Assembly: GCF_018780105.1 (NCBI RefSeq)
Contig: NZ_JADMKC010000005.1
Coordinates: 310,416 to 374,415, forward strand
Source: Thiobacillus sp.
Lineage (GTDB): Bacteria; Pseudomonadota; Gammaproteobacteria; Burkholderiales; Thiobacillaceae
Direction of reading: 5' to 3'
DNA length: 64,000 bases
This document shows, in pieces, positions 54,084 through 62,274 of the stretch. The notes under the pieces are model-generated. The model was not told where the DNA came from, did not search any database, and worked only from the letters and a program-made list of their open reading frames with translations. How positions within the stretch are numbered: the stretch's first letter is position 1; every line of letters begins with the position of its first letter. The position numbers and the translations under genes are program-made.

Positions 54084-54110
54084 CTATCGGCAGTCCGCAG
54101 GGTTTCTTTA
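54084..54110 (-). promoter_or_regulatory. Sigma28 (FliA) promoter of flgM
   Basis: On the minus strand TAAAGAAA (54110-54103), 11 bases, GCCGATAG (54091-54084), matching TAAAGTTT-N11-GCCGATAA closely. It lies 54 bases before flgM. Confidence 0.8.
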
Positions 54111-54131
54111 GCCGCTTTCGAGCATGCGGTT

Positions 54132-54974
54132 TCAAACTTCGCCCAGCAAGGCAACCGCGCCCTCCAGGCCCACCTGACTCAAGGCCTGGCTGGCCTGCGC
54201 ACGTACCACCGGTTTGGCATGATAGGCAATGCTGACGCCGGCTTCGGCCATCATTTTCAGGTCGTTCGCACCGTCGCCCATGGCGATCACCTGGCGCGGC
54301 TCGAGTTTCAGCTCGGTGCGCACCCGATTGAGCCAGTCTGCCTTGCCCTGGGCGTCGACAATCGCACCAAGCACGCGGCCGCTGAGTTTACCGTCGATGA
54401 TTTCCAGGGTGTTGGCCGCAGTGTAGTCAAGCCCCAGGCGCACTTTCAGGCGTTCGGTAAAGAAGGTGAAGCCGCCCGACACCAGCAGGGTCCTGATCCC
54501 GGCTGCACGCGCCGCAGCCAGCAAGACCTCGGCGCCGGGCGAAAGCTGCAGGCGCTCGTCGTACACCTGCTGCAGGGCGGATTCATCCAGCCCCTCCAGC
54601 AGCGATACCCGGCGGCGCAGGCTTTCCGCAAAGTCAATCTCGCCGCGCATGGCGGCTTCGGTGATGGCCGACACCTGCGGTTTGAGGCCCTGCATGTCGG
54701 CGATTTCGTCGATGCACTCGATGGTGATGAGGGTGGAGTCCATGTCCATCACCAGCAGGCCGAAATCGCCGATGCGGCGTTCGGCAGGTACCCAGCCGCA
54801 ATCGAGCGCATTCGCCTCGCACCAGGCGGTCACCTCGACACGCGAGGCTTCATTGGCCGCCCGCAGCCGGAAGGCCGTGAGCGAAATGGCCTCGATGGCG
54901 GCAGCGCCACTGAGCTTGGCAAGGCGCTTGAGGCTGGGCGTGGGGATGTCTTTTCCCTGAATAATCAGATTCAT
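54132..54974 (-). CDS. serB: Phosphoserine phosphatase
   Basis: 280 residues. A short N-terminal regulatory region is followed by the HAD core: MDMDSTLI with the nucleophile, VSGGFTFF, and MGDGANDLKMMAEAG with the metal-binding acids. It performs the last step of serine synthesis. mfd lies 9 bases upstream on the same strand. Confidence 0.97.
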   Translation of the reverse strand: MNLIIQGKDIPTPSLKRLAKLSGAAAIEAISLTAFRLRAANEASRVEVTAWCEANALDCGWVPAERRIGDFGLLVMDMDSTLITIECIDEIADMQGLKPQVSAITEAAMRGEIDFAESLRRRVSLLEGLDESALQQVYDERLQLSPGAEVLLAAARAAGIRTLLVSGGFTFFTERLKVRLGLDYTAANTLEIIDGKLSGRVLGAIVDAQGKADWLNRVRTELKLEPRQVIAMGDGANDLKMMAEAGVSIAYHAKPVVRAQASQALSQVGLEGAVALLGEV

Positions 54975-54983
54975 TTCAATGAC

Positions 54984-57900
54984 TTATTTCAACAGGTTAA
55001 ACAGAGTAATGACGTGGGCAACCCGGATATCCGAGGCCACGCCGGCATCGACCGATGCGGGCAAAGTCCAGCGCAGGCGGTTCTCGCCCGCCAGCTTGAT
55101 GTCGCGCCGGGACTGGATGAGCTGGATGATGCGGCCCGGATCGATCGGCGGTTGCGGCACGAACTGCAGCAGGATGCTTTCGCTGCTGGCGTCGACCTTC
55201 ATGATGCCGAGCGGCTTGGCCGCCAGCCGCAGGCGGTGGGTGCTGAGCAACGCCCGCGCCGGATCGGGCAGGGCGCCGAAGCGGTCGATCAGCTCTTCCT
55301 GTAGCTGGGTCAGGTTGTCTAGGTCCTGCACGCTCGCCAAGCGCTTGTACAGCACCAGGCGTTCATGCACGTCGGGGCAGTAATCGGTCGGCAGCAGCGC
55401 GGGCAGGTGCAGGTTGATTTCGGACACCACGCCCAGCGGCTGGCTCATGTCGGGCTCGTTGCCCGCCTTCAGGCTGGCGACCGCGCCGGCCAGCATGTCG
55501 TTGTAGAGCGAAAAGCCGACTTCGAGGATTTCGCCGCTCTGCTTGTCGCCCAGCACTTCGCCGCAGCCGCGGATTTCCAGGTCGTGCATCGCCAGATGGA
55601 AGCCCGAACCCAGTTCTTCCATTAATTGAATGGCTTCCAGGCGTTTTTTCGCCTGAACTGTAATGGTTCGGTCCTCTTCCACCAGCAGGTAGGCAAAGGC
55701 CTGGTGGTGCGAACGACCGACCCGGCCGCGCAACTGGTGCAACTGCGCGAGGCCGAACTTATCCGCGCGGTTGATCAGGATGGTGTTGGCGGTGGGGATG
55801 TCGATGCCGGTTTCGATGATGGTGGTGCACAGCAGAATGTCGAAGCGTTGCTGGTAAAAGTCGCGCATCACCTGTTCCAGTTCGCGTTCGCTTTGCTGAC
55901 CGTGGCCGACGCGGATGCGGGCTTCGGGCAACAGCTTTTCCAGCATTTCGAACATGTTCTGGATCGTGCTGACTTCGTTGTGCAGAAAGTACACCTGGCC
56001 GCCGCGCTTGAGTTCGCGCAGCACGGCTTCGCGGATCAGTCCGCTGGAAAACGACTGGACGAAGGTTTTGACCGCCAGCCGTTTTTGCGGCGCGGTCGCA
56101 ATCACCGAAAAGTCGCGGATGCCTTCGAGCGACATCGCCAGGGTGCGCGGAATCGGCGTAGCGGTCAGGGTCAGGACGTCGACCTCGGCGCGCAACGCCT
56201 TCAGTTGTTCCTTCTGGCGCACGCCGAAACGGTGTTCCTCGTCGAGGATCACCAACCCCAGGCGGGCGAATTTCACATCCTTCTGGATCAGGCGATGGGT
56301 GCCGATGACGATGTCGAGCTTGCCGTCGGTCAGCGCCTGCAGCGCCTCGGCCTGCTCCTTGGCGGAGCGGAAGCGCGACAGTTCGGCCAGCTTGACCGGC
56401 CAGGCCGAAAACCGGTCGGAGAAGTTGTTGAAGTGTTGCTCGGCCAGCAGCGTGGTCGGTACCAGCACCGCCACCTGATAGCCGCCCATCACCGCCATGA
56501 AGGCGGCGCGCAGCGCGACCTCGGTCTTGCCGAAGCCGACGTCGCCGCACACCAGCCGGTCCATCGGTTTGCCCGACTGCATGTCGGCCATGACAGCCGC
56601 AATGGCGGCGGCCTGGTCGGGGGTTTCCTCGAAGCCAAAGCCCTCGGCAAAGGCTTCGTAATCGTGCGGCGAAAACGTAAAGGCATGGCCTTCGCGCGCC
56701 GCGCGCAGGGCGTACAGGTTCAGCAGCTCGGCCGCGGTATCGCGCGCCGCCTGCATCGCGCGGCGGCGCGCCTTTTCCCACTGGTCGGTGCCGAGCTTGT
56801 GCAGCGGCGCCGCGCCTTCGCCGGCGCCGCTGTAGCGCGAAATCAGATGCAGGCTGGCGACCGGCACATAGAGCTTGTCGCCCTTGGCGTATTCGAGGTG
56901 CAAAAACTCGGTGTCGCCGTCGCCGAGGTCCATGTTGATCAGGCCGAGGTACTGGCCGACGCCGTATTGCGCGTGCACCACTGGATCGCCCGGCTTCAGT
57001 TCCGACAGGTCGCGCAGCAGGTTGTCGATCTGCGTGGCGCGCGCCTCGCGGGTGCGCCGGGTTTTCGGCGGAATCGCGTAGAGCTCGGTTTCGGTGATGA
57101 CCGCGAGCGGCGTGGCGTTGCCCACGAAGCCTTCGGCGAGCGGGCCGTAGGTGAGCAGGACGGGGTCGCTGCGCTGCCGGCAATCGGTCCAGTTGTCGCA
57201 CAGCGTCGCGGCAATGCCATGCTCGGCCAGATACTCATGCAGGGTTTCGCGACGCCCGGCGGAAGGCGCGACGATCAGGGTCTGGCCCTGGAAATGCGCG
57301 ATGAAGCCGGCCAGACGCACGACCGGCAGCGCTTCGCGGCGATCCACCGAAATCGGCGGCACGGGATGCGCGAGGCCGCTTCCAGCCTGCTCGCTACGGG
57401 TCTGGCTGACGTCGTGGCGCGCATAGTCCCGGGCGCGGGTGAAAAACGCATCGGTCGGCAGGAACAACTCGGCGGGCGGCAGCAGCGGGCGGTCCTTGTC
57501 GCCCGACAGCAGGCGATGCCGGCTTTGCGCGTCGGCCCAGAACGCCTGGCCGGCGGGATCGAGCGCGCCGTGGCTCACCAGCGTGGTCTGCTTGGGCAGG
57601 TAGTCGAACAGGGTCGCCGTCTCTTCGAAAAACAGCGGCAGGTAATACTCGATCCCGCCGGGCGCGAGGCCATTGCTGACGTCCTTGTACAGCTTGCACT
57701 TGGATGGATCGCCCTCGAAGCGCTCGCGGAAATTCTGCCGGAAGCGGGTGATGCCGGTTTCGTCGAGCGGGAATTCGCGCGCCGGCAGCAGACGTACCTC
57801 GTTCACCGGGTAAATGCTGCGCTGGGTATCGACGTCGAACGCGCGCAGCGTTTCGATTTCGTTGTCGAACAGGTCGATCCGGTACGGCAGCGGACTGCCC

Positions 57901-58403
57901 ATCGGAAACAAGTCGATCAGGCCGCCGCGGATGGAAAACTCCCCCGGCGCGAACACCTGGTTCACATGGTTGTAGCCGCCCAGCATCATCTGGCTGCGGA
58001 AAGCGGCTTCGTCGAGGGTGTCCTTCTGCTTGAGGAAGAAGGTATGGGCGGCCAGAAACGCAGGCGGCGCGAGCCGGTACAGTGCGGTGGAAAGCGCCAC
58101 CACGGCCACATCGAAGTCGCCGCGTGAAATCTGGTACAGCGTTGCCAGGCGCTCCGAAATCAGGTCGGGGTGGGGCGAGAACGTGTCGTAAGGCAGGGTT
58201 TCCCAGTCGGGAAAGGCGCAGATGCGCAGTTCAGGATCGAACCAGCGCAATTCCTCGGTCAGGCGATTGGCGTCCCAGGCGCTGGCGCACACCACCACCA
58301 GCGGTGCGGCCTGGCGTGCCAGTTCGACCAGATACAGCGCGTCGGCGGCGCCGGCAAGCCCGGTCTGGCCATGGGTGTGAGAGGAGGAGGGGAAGAACGC
58401 CAT
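54984..58403 (-). CDS. mfd: Transcription-repair coupling factor Mfd
   Basis: 1139 residues, full length. The N-terminal UvrB-homology module ([24 protein letters not shown]), the RNA polymerase interaction domain ([16 protein letters not shown]) and the RecG-like translocase (Walker [48 protein letters not shown]) are all present. It removes stalled RNA polymerase and recruits UvrA. The antisense strand shows an 833-codon open frame, a by-product of high GC. Confidence 0.98.
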   Translation of the reverse strand: MAFFPSSSHTHGQTGLAGAADALYLVELARQAAPLVVVCASAWDANRLTEELRWFDPELRICAFPDWETLPYDTFSPHPDLISERLATLYQISRGDFDVAVVALSTALYRLAPPAFLAAHTFFLKQKDTLDEAAFRSQMMLGGYNHVNQVFAPGEFSIRGGLIDLFPMGSPLPYRIDLFDNEIETLRAFDVDTQRSIYPVNEVRLLPAREFPLDETGITRFRQNFRERFEGDPSKCKLYKDVSNGLAPGGIEYYLPLFFEETATLFDYLPKQTTLVSHGALDPAGQAFWADAQSRHRLLSGDKDRPLLPPAELFLPTDAFFTRARDYARHDVSQTRSEQAGSGLAHPVPPISVDRREALPVVRLAGFIAHFQGQTLIVAPSAGRRETLHEYLAEHGIAATLCDNWTDCRQRSDPVLLTYGPLAEGFVGNATPLAVITETELYAIPPKTRRTREARATQIDNLLRDLSELKPGDPVVHAQYGVGQYLGLINMDLGDGDTEFLHLEYAKGDKLYVPVASLHLISRYSGAGEGAAPLHKLGTDQWEKARRRAMQAARDTAAELLNLYALRAAREGHAFTFSPHDYEAFAEGFGFEETPDQAAAIAAVMADMQSGKPMDRLVCGDVGFGKTEVALRAAFMAVMGGYQVAVLVPTTLLAEQHFNNFSDRFSAWPVKLAELSRFRSAKEQAEALQALTDGKLDIVIGTHRLIQKDVKFARLGLVILDEEHRFGVRQKEQLKALRAEVDVLTLTATPIPRTLAMSLEGIRDFSVIATAPQKRLAVKTFVQSFSSGLIREAVLRELKRGGQVYFLHNEVSTIQNMFEMLEKLLPEARIRVGHGQQSERELEQVMRDFYQQRFDILLCTTIIETGIDIPTANTILINRADKFGLAQLHQLRGRVGRSHHQAFAYLLVEEDRTITVQAKKRLEAIQLMEELGSGFHLAMHDLEIRGCGEVLGDKQSGEILEVGFSLYNDMLAGAVASLKAGNEPDMSQPLGVVSEINLHLPALLPTDYCPDVHERLVLYKRLASVQDLDNLTQLQEELIDRFGALPDPARALLSTHRLRLAAKPLGIMKVDASSESILLQFVPQPPIDPGRIIQLIQSRRDIKLAGENRLRWTLPASVDAGVASDIRVAHVITLFNLLK

Positions 58404-58459
58404 GCAAATAGTCGGATTATAAGGGGAACCCGCGCGCTTCGAAGCCGCGACGGGGCAGG

Positions 58460-58465
58460 TATAAT
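58460..58465 (+). promoter_or_regulatory. -10 box of the ppa promoter
   Basis: A consensus TATAAT 32 bases before the ppa start. The -35 candidate TTCGAA (58438-58443) with a 16-base spacer is weak. The ppa start has no clear Shine-Dalgarno sequence. Confidence 0.5.
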
Positions 58466-58496
58466 CCGCGCCTTTCCCTCGTTTTTGTTCCTTTTC

Positions 58497-59045
58497 ATGA
58501 GCCTCAATCTAGTCAGTTCCGGTCGCAATCTGCCCGACGATTTCAACGTCATCATCGAAATCCCCGCCCACGGCGAACCGATCAAATACGAAGTCGACAA
58601 GGAGTCCGGCGCCATGTTCGTTGACCGCTTCATGTCCACCGCCATGCACTACCCCTGCAACTACGGCTACATTCCGCACACCCTGTCCGAAGACGGCGAT
58701 CCGGTCGACGTGCTGGTGATTACCCCGATTCCGCTGATCACCGGTGTGGTGGTGCGCTGCCGCCCGATCGGCATGCTGAAAATGACCGACGAAGCCGGCG
58801 TGGACGGCAAGCTGCTGGCTGTGCCGGTCGACAAGCTGTGTGGTCTGTACAAGGGGGTGAACAAGCCTGAAGACCTGCAGCCCCTGCTGCTGCAGCAGAT
58901 TTCCCACTTTTTCGAGCACTACAAGGATCTTGAGCAGGGCAAATGGGTCAAGGTTGACGGTTGGGTGGGTGTGGACGACGCCCGGGCTGAAATCCTTGCT
59001 GGCGTCGAACGCTACCGCAACACCAGCGACAAGCCCGCGTTCTGA
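58497..59045 (+). CDS. ppa: Inorganic pyrophosphatase
   Basis: 182 residues from ATG 58497. The family I enzyme shows [29 protein letters not shown] and the metal motif [10 protein letters not shown]. It hydrolyses pyrophosphate to phosphate; in a sulfur oxidiser using APS enzymes this matters because ATP sulfurylase consumes pyrophosphate. The next gene follows after 2 bases. Confidence 0.97.
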   Translation: MSLNLVSSGRNLPDDFNVIIEIPAHGEPIKYEVDKESGAMFVDRFMSTAMHYPCNYGYIPHTLSEDGDPVDVLVITPIPLITGVVVRCRPIGMLKMTDEAGVDGKLLAVPVDKLCGLYKGVNKPEDLQPLLLQQISHFFEHYKDLEQGKWVKVDGWVGVDDARAEILAGVERYRNTSDKPAF

Positions 59046-59047
59046 AG

Positions 59048-59599
59048 ATGAAAGTCTGCATCCTCTCCGATTCCCACGACAACCGCCGCCTGCTGGGCGC
59101 GGCGGTTGAACACGCCAAGGCGAACGGGGCGGAAGCGGTGCTGCACTGCGGCGATGTGGTCGCACCGACCACTTTGCGCGTGCTGCAAAAATACGAGTTG
59201 CCGGTGCATGTCATCCATGGCAACAACACCGGCGATCTCTACAACATGAGTCGGCTGGCGGCCGAACCCAATAGCGTGATTCGCTACCACGGTCAGGATG
59301 CGGCGTTCACGCTGGCTGACCGCAACCTGTTTCTGGTGCATTACCCGCATTACGCGCAGGCGCTGGCCTGTACCGGGGATTACGACCTGGTGTGTTGCGG
59401 CCACGACCACCAGTCCAGCATTTCGCAGGTGGCCACCGTCAAGGGCGGCCAAACCTGGCTGATTAATCCCGGTACCGTGGGCGGGGTCGGTGCGCCGCCT
59501 ACCTACATCATGGCCGACCTCGAAAGCATGCAGTTCGAGATCATTACCCTGGAGGCGGCCCCAGCTTCCATTCTGCCGCCCGTGACGCCACACGTCTGA
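59048..59599 (+). CDS. YfcE/MJ0936-type metallophosphoesterase
   Basis: 183 residues. The five metal-binding blocks of the calcineurin-like fold are seen: ILSDSHDN, LHCGDVV, VIHGNNT (where GNC/GNHD is usual), LVHYPH and CCGHDHQ. Such proteins act on phosphodiesters in vitro; the true substrate is unknown. It probably shares the ppa promoter. A terminator follows. Confidence 0.9.
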   Translation: MKVCILSDSHDNRRLLGAAVEHAKANGAEAVLHCGDVVAPTTLRVLQKYELPVHVIHGNNTGDLYNMSRLAAEPNSVIRYHGQDAAFTLADRNLFLVHYPHYAQALACTGDYDLVCCGHDHQSSISQVATVKGGQTWLINPGTVGGVGAPPTYIMADLESMQFEIITLEAAPASILPPVTPHV

Positions 59600-59620
59600 A
59601 GTCGTCAATTCGGGGCAATA

Positions 59621-59649
59621 AAAAAACGGGGCATCACGCCCCGTTTTTA
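59621..59649. terminator. Bidirectional rho-independent terminator
   Basis: AAAAAACGGGGC-ATCAC-GCCCCGTTTTTA lies between the convergent metallophosphoesterase and rhodanese genes and has A/T tails for both directions. Confidence 0.92.
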
Positions 59650-59664
59650 ATGGCTGCTTGCCGT

Positions 59665-60318
59665 TTACTTGGCCGGCTTGACAGTGGTCAGGCCCAGCAC
59701 TTCCCAGTCCTGCATGCCGCCGCGATACCACTTGATCTTGTTGCCCGGGTAACCGATTTTAAGCAGCCCCTTGATGTTGGTGGGCGACTGGCCGCACCAC
59801 GGGCCGTTACAGAACATGACGACGGTCTTGGCGTTGTCGAACATGTAGAAACCATCCTGGTTTTTCACGCCGAAGTTCTTTTCCAGAATCTCCTGCACCG
59901 TGATGGGATCGGATTTACCGATGTTGAGCTTGTCCCACGGAATGTTGATAGAGCCGGGGATCGTGCCCTTTTCAACCCAGTCCGGCGTACGCGAATCGAC
60001 CACGATAATGGACTTGTCGCCATCGCTCATTTTCTTCAGGTAGTGCATGACTTCCAGTTCGCCGATGGTTTCGACGCCGGAGCCCATTTCACCCGGCTGG
60101 ATGCAGAAAGGTGGACATTTGCGTGAGGTTTTAGCGAAGTCGGCGTTGACCGTGTTGTTCGGGTTCTGGTTGCGCATGATGCTGACTTTCTGGCCACCAT
60201 GCATGACATCGACAGAAGGCAGGTCAGCTGCAATATTGACGTCCAGCGCACTCGCCGTCATGGGCAGGGCAAGCACGGTGAACAGGGCTGATGCAGCGAA
60301 CAGGGTGTGTAATTTCAT
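59665..60318 (-). CDS. Periplasmic rhodanese-like sulfurtransferase
   Basis: 217 residues with a signal peptide (LFAASALFTVLALPMTASA). The C-terminal rhodanese domain has DSRTPDWVEKGTIPGSINIPW and the active-site loop VMFCNGPWCGQSPT, with the persulfide-carrying cysteine. The N-terminal part has an extra cysteine pair (RKCPPFCIQPGEMGSG). It could move sulfane sulfur in the periplasm. It follows a small secreted protein gene (40 bases), and both share a sigma54-type promoter; qmoAB is divergent. Confidence 0.88.
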   Translation of the reverse strand: MKLHTLFAASALFTVLALPMTASALDVNIAADLPSVDVMHGGQKVSIMRNQNPNNTVNADFAKTSRKCPPFCIQPGEMGSGVETIGELEVMHYLKKMSDGDKSIIVVDSRTPDWVEKGTIPGSINIPWDKLNIGKSDPITVQEILEKNFGVKNQDGFYMFDNAKTVVMFCNGPWCGQSPTNIKGLLKIGYPGNKIKWYRGGMQDWEVLGLTTVKPAK

Positions 60319-60358
60319 GGTTGTCTCCTAAATTGTTCTGATTGAAGCAGTTCGGTGT

Positions 60359-60574
60359 TCATTCGCAGTTTGGATCTTCATTGGGCTTGTCTGTTCCTTT
60401 TTCAGCTGGCCTTGGGCTGGGGGTTTCCTCCTTGGGGGTGGCGGGTTTCTCCGCCTGGGTCGATGTTTCGGGTTTGGCGGGTGGGGTCGTTGCAGGTTCT
60501 TCGGCAAAGGCCAGGCCGGCATTCAGCACAAACGCGGTTGCCATCGCTAAAGACACGCTACGGGCTTTCTTCAT
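60359..60574 (-). CDS. Small secreted proline-rich protein
   Basis: 71 residues from ATG 60574 with AAGGAGACAG upstream. A signal peptide (SVSLAMATAFVLNAGLAFA) is followed by a mature part of about 47 residues rich in Pro, Thr, Glu and Lys, with one terminal cysteine (DPNCE). No fold or family is recognised; it looks disordered. Being first in the rhodanese operon, it may work with that protein, for example by presenting its cysteine. Function unknown. Confidence 0.7.
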   Translation of the reverse strand: MKKARSVSLAMATAFVLNAGLAFAEEPATTPPAKPETSTQAEKPATPKEETPSPRPAEKGTDKPNEDPNCE

Positions 60575-60634
60575 TCTGTCTCCTTGGTGTTTTCTGGCGC
60601 CGCCCTGGGCTGGCCTTGATTCCGCCATTGCAAC

Positions 60635-60651
60635 AAGCATTAGCTGTGCCA
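60635..60651 (-). promoter_or_regulatory. Sigma54 promoter of the rhodanese operon
   Basis: On the minus strand TGGCACA-GCTA-ATGCT fits the -24/-12 consensus with one mismatch at -12. Predicted transcription starts near 60625, about 50 bases before the small secreted gene. Confidence 0.65.
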
Positions 60652-60701
60652 ACTTATAAGCCAATGATTCATAAAGCCTCTTTATTTGTTACGCAGATCA
60701 A

Positions 60702-60740
60702 TCATGACGCCGATGTCATGACGCGGTCAAATTGTCATGA
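60702..60740. promoter_or_regulatory. Triple TCATGAC operator, likely enhancer site
   Basis: TCATGAC (60702-60708) and GTCATGA (60715-60721) form an inverted pair, and a second GTCATGA is at 60734-60740. They are centred about 87 and 112 bases upstream of the predicted sigma54 start, the usual place for an enhancer-binding activator. They also lie upstream of qmoA. Confidence 0.6.
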
Positions 60741-60840
60741 CCAAACACGCCATTCTTTCGCCGCCGGGGTCAAACCAGGCGGCAGGCGTGCCCCAAAATA
60801 TTTCCTCTTATTCCCGTATAGAAAACTTCGATTGAAATTG

Positions 60841-60866
60841 CGCGCCCGCACATGATGGCGGGCGCG
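60841..60866. other. GC-rich hairpin in the qmo leader
   Basis: CGCGCCCGC, an 8-base loop and GCGGGCGCG form a perfect 9-pair stem 122 bases before qmoA. No T-run follows. It might be a leader RNA structure or a repeat. The remaining intergenic sequence 60575-60988 holds no gene. Confidence 0.5.
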
Positions 60867-60988
60867 GGCTTCGGAGTACCATTTGCCGCATTACTTCGGG
60901 CTTCAAATCCGGCTATCTGGGGCGATGCAAAGCCTTGAACCCCAGATATTCCAAAAATGGCTTTGCTTCAATCGGATGGAGGAAACTA

Positions 60989-62272
60989 ATGACGGACATC
61001 GTTGCGACCAACGAGACCATACTCGTGGTGGGCGGCGGCATTTCCGGCATGACCGCTGCACTCGAAGCGGCTGAAACCGGCAAGAATGTCGTCCTGGTTG
61101 AGAAAAATCCGGCGCTCGGCGGACGTACCTCCCAGCTGTACCGCTACTTTCCCAAGCTGTGTCATCCCACCTGTGGCCTGGAAATCAACCAGCGCCGCCT
61201 CAAGAACAACCCCCGGATTCGCGTACTGACACTGGCCGAAGTCACCGGCCTCGAAGGCAGCACCGGCGATTACACCGCCTCCATCAAGGTCAAACCGCGC
61301 TACGTCAACGAAAACTGCACCGGTTGCGGCGATTGCGGGCGTGCGGTGTCGATGGAAGTTCCCGATCCGTTCAACTACAACCTCGGCACACATAAAGCCG
61401 CGTACCTGCCGAATGCAATGGCGTACCCGCAGCGTTATGTGCTGGATCCTGGAATCATCGGCAGCGCCGACGCGGACAAGGCCAAGGCCGCCTGCAAGTA
61501 CGGCGCGATCGACCTCGACATGAAAGAGGAAACGATCCAGGTCAAAGCCGGCGCCGTGATCTGGGCAACCGGTTGGCAGCCGTACGACGCAGCGAAGATT
61601 CAGCCCTACGGCTACGGCCGTTTCAAAAACGTCATCACCAGCGTCGAGTTCGAGCGCCTGGCCGATATCCATGGCCCGACTGGCGGCAAAATTCTGCGTC
61701 CCGGCGACGGCAAGGAAGCCAAAAACATTGCCTTCATCCAGTGTGCCGGCTCGCGTGACGAAAACCATTTGCGCCACTGTTCGCGCATCTGCTGCATGGC
61801 CTCGCTGAAACAGACGCATTACGTGCGCGAGAAATACCCGGAAGACGGCAAGTCGACCATTTACTACATCGACATCCGTGCCATCGACCGCTTCGAGGAT
61901 TTCTATCAAAAAGTCCAGGCCGATGCTTCAGTCAGTTTCATCAAGTCCAAGGTGGCCAAGGTCACAGAAGACGAGCATGGCAACCCGGTGTGCCATGGTG
62001 TCGACACGGAAGGCTATAAACGCTACACCACGCCGCACGATCTGGTGGTGCTGGCCGTCGGCATGGAACCCTCGGTCAAGGGCATCAATATTCCTGGCCA
62101 CATCGTGGCGGATTCGAGCGGCTTCATCGAGGCCGATCCGGCCAACGGCGCGGTGTTCGGCGCAGGCTGTGCGACGAACGCGCTGGACGTGAACCGTGCC
62201 GTGCAGTCGGCCACGGCAGCCGCGCTCAGAGCCATCCAGGTAGTCAATAAAGTAGCAAAGGCGGAGGCTTAA
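60989..62272 (+). CDS. qmoA: QmoA, HdrA-like flavoprotein of the quinone-interacting complex
   Basis: 427 residues from ATG 60989 with GGAGGAAAC upstream. FAD binding is shown by LVVGGGISGMTAALEAAETGKNV and EKNPALGGRTSQLY; cysteines for Fe-S clusters are in FPKLCHPTCGLEI, NCTGCGDCGRAV and SRICCMASLKQ. The QmoABC complex passes electrons between APS reductase and quinones; in sulfur oxidisers the flow runs from sulfite via APS reductase to quinone. qmoB follows after 2 bases. aprBA is not upstream and may lie beyond the window. Confidence 0.93.
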   Translation: MTDIVATNETILVVGGGISGMTAALEAAETGKNVVLVEKNPALGGRTSQLYRYFPKLCHPTCGLEINQRRLKNNPRIRVLTLAEVTGLEGSTGDYTASIKVKPRYVNENCTGCGDCGRAVSMEVPDPFNYNLGTHKAAYLPNAMAYPQRYVLDPGIIGSADADKAKAACKYGAIDLDMKEETIQVKAGAVIWATGWQPYDAAKIQPYGYGRFKNVITSVEFERLADIHGPTGGKILRPGDGKEAKNIAFIQCAGSRDENHLRHCSRICCMASLKQTHYVREKYPEDGKSTIYYIDIRAIDRFEDFYQKVQADASVSFIKSKVAKVTEDEHGNPVCHGVDTEGYKRYTTPHDLVVLAVGMEPSVKGINIPGHIVADSSGFIEADPANGAVFGAGCATNALDVNRAVQSATAAALRAIQVVNKVAKAEA

Positions 62273-62274
62273 AC

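Noticed and set aside
55626..58127. An 833-codon open frame opposite mfd
   Set aside because: Fully antisense to mfd, with no recognisable motif and no ribosome site.
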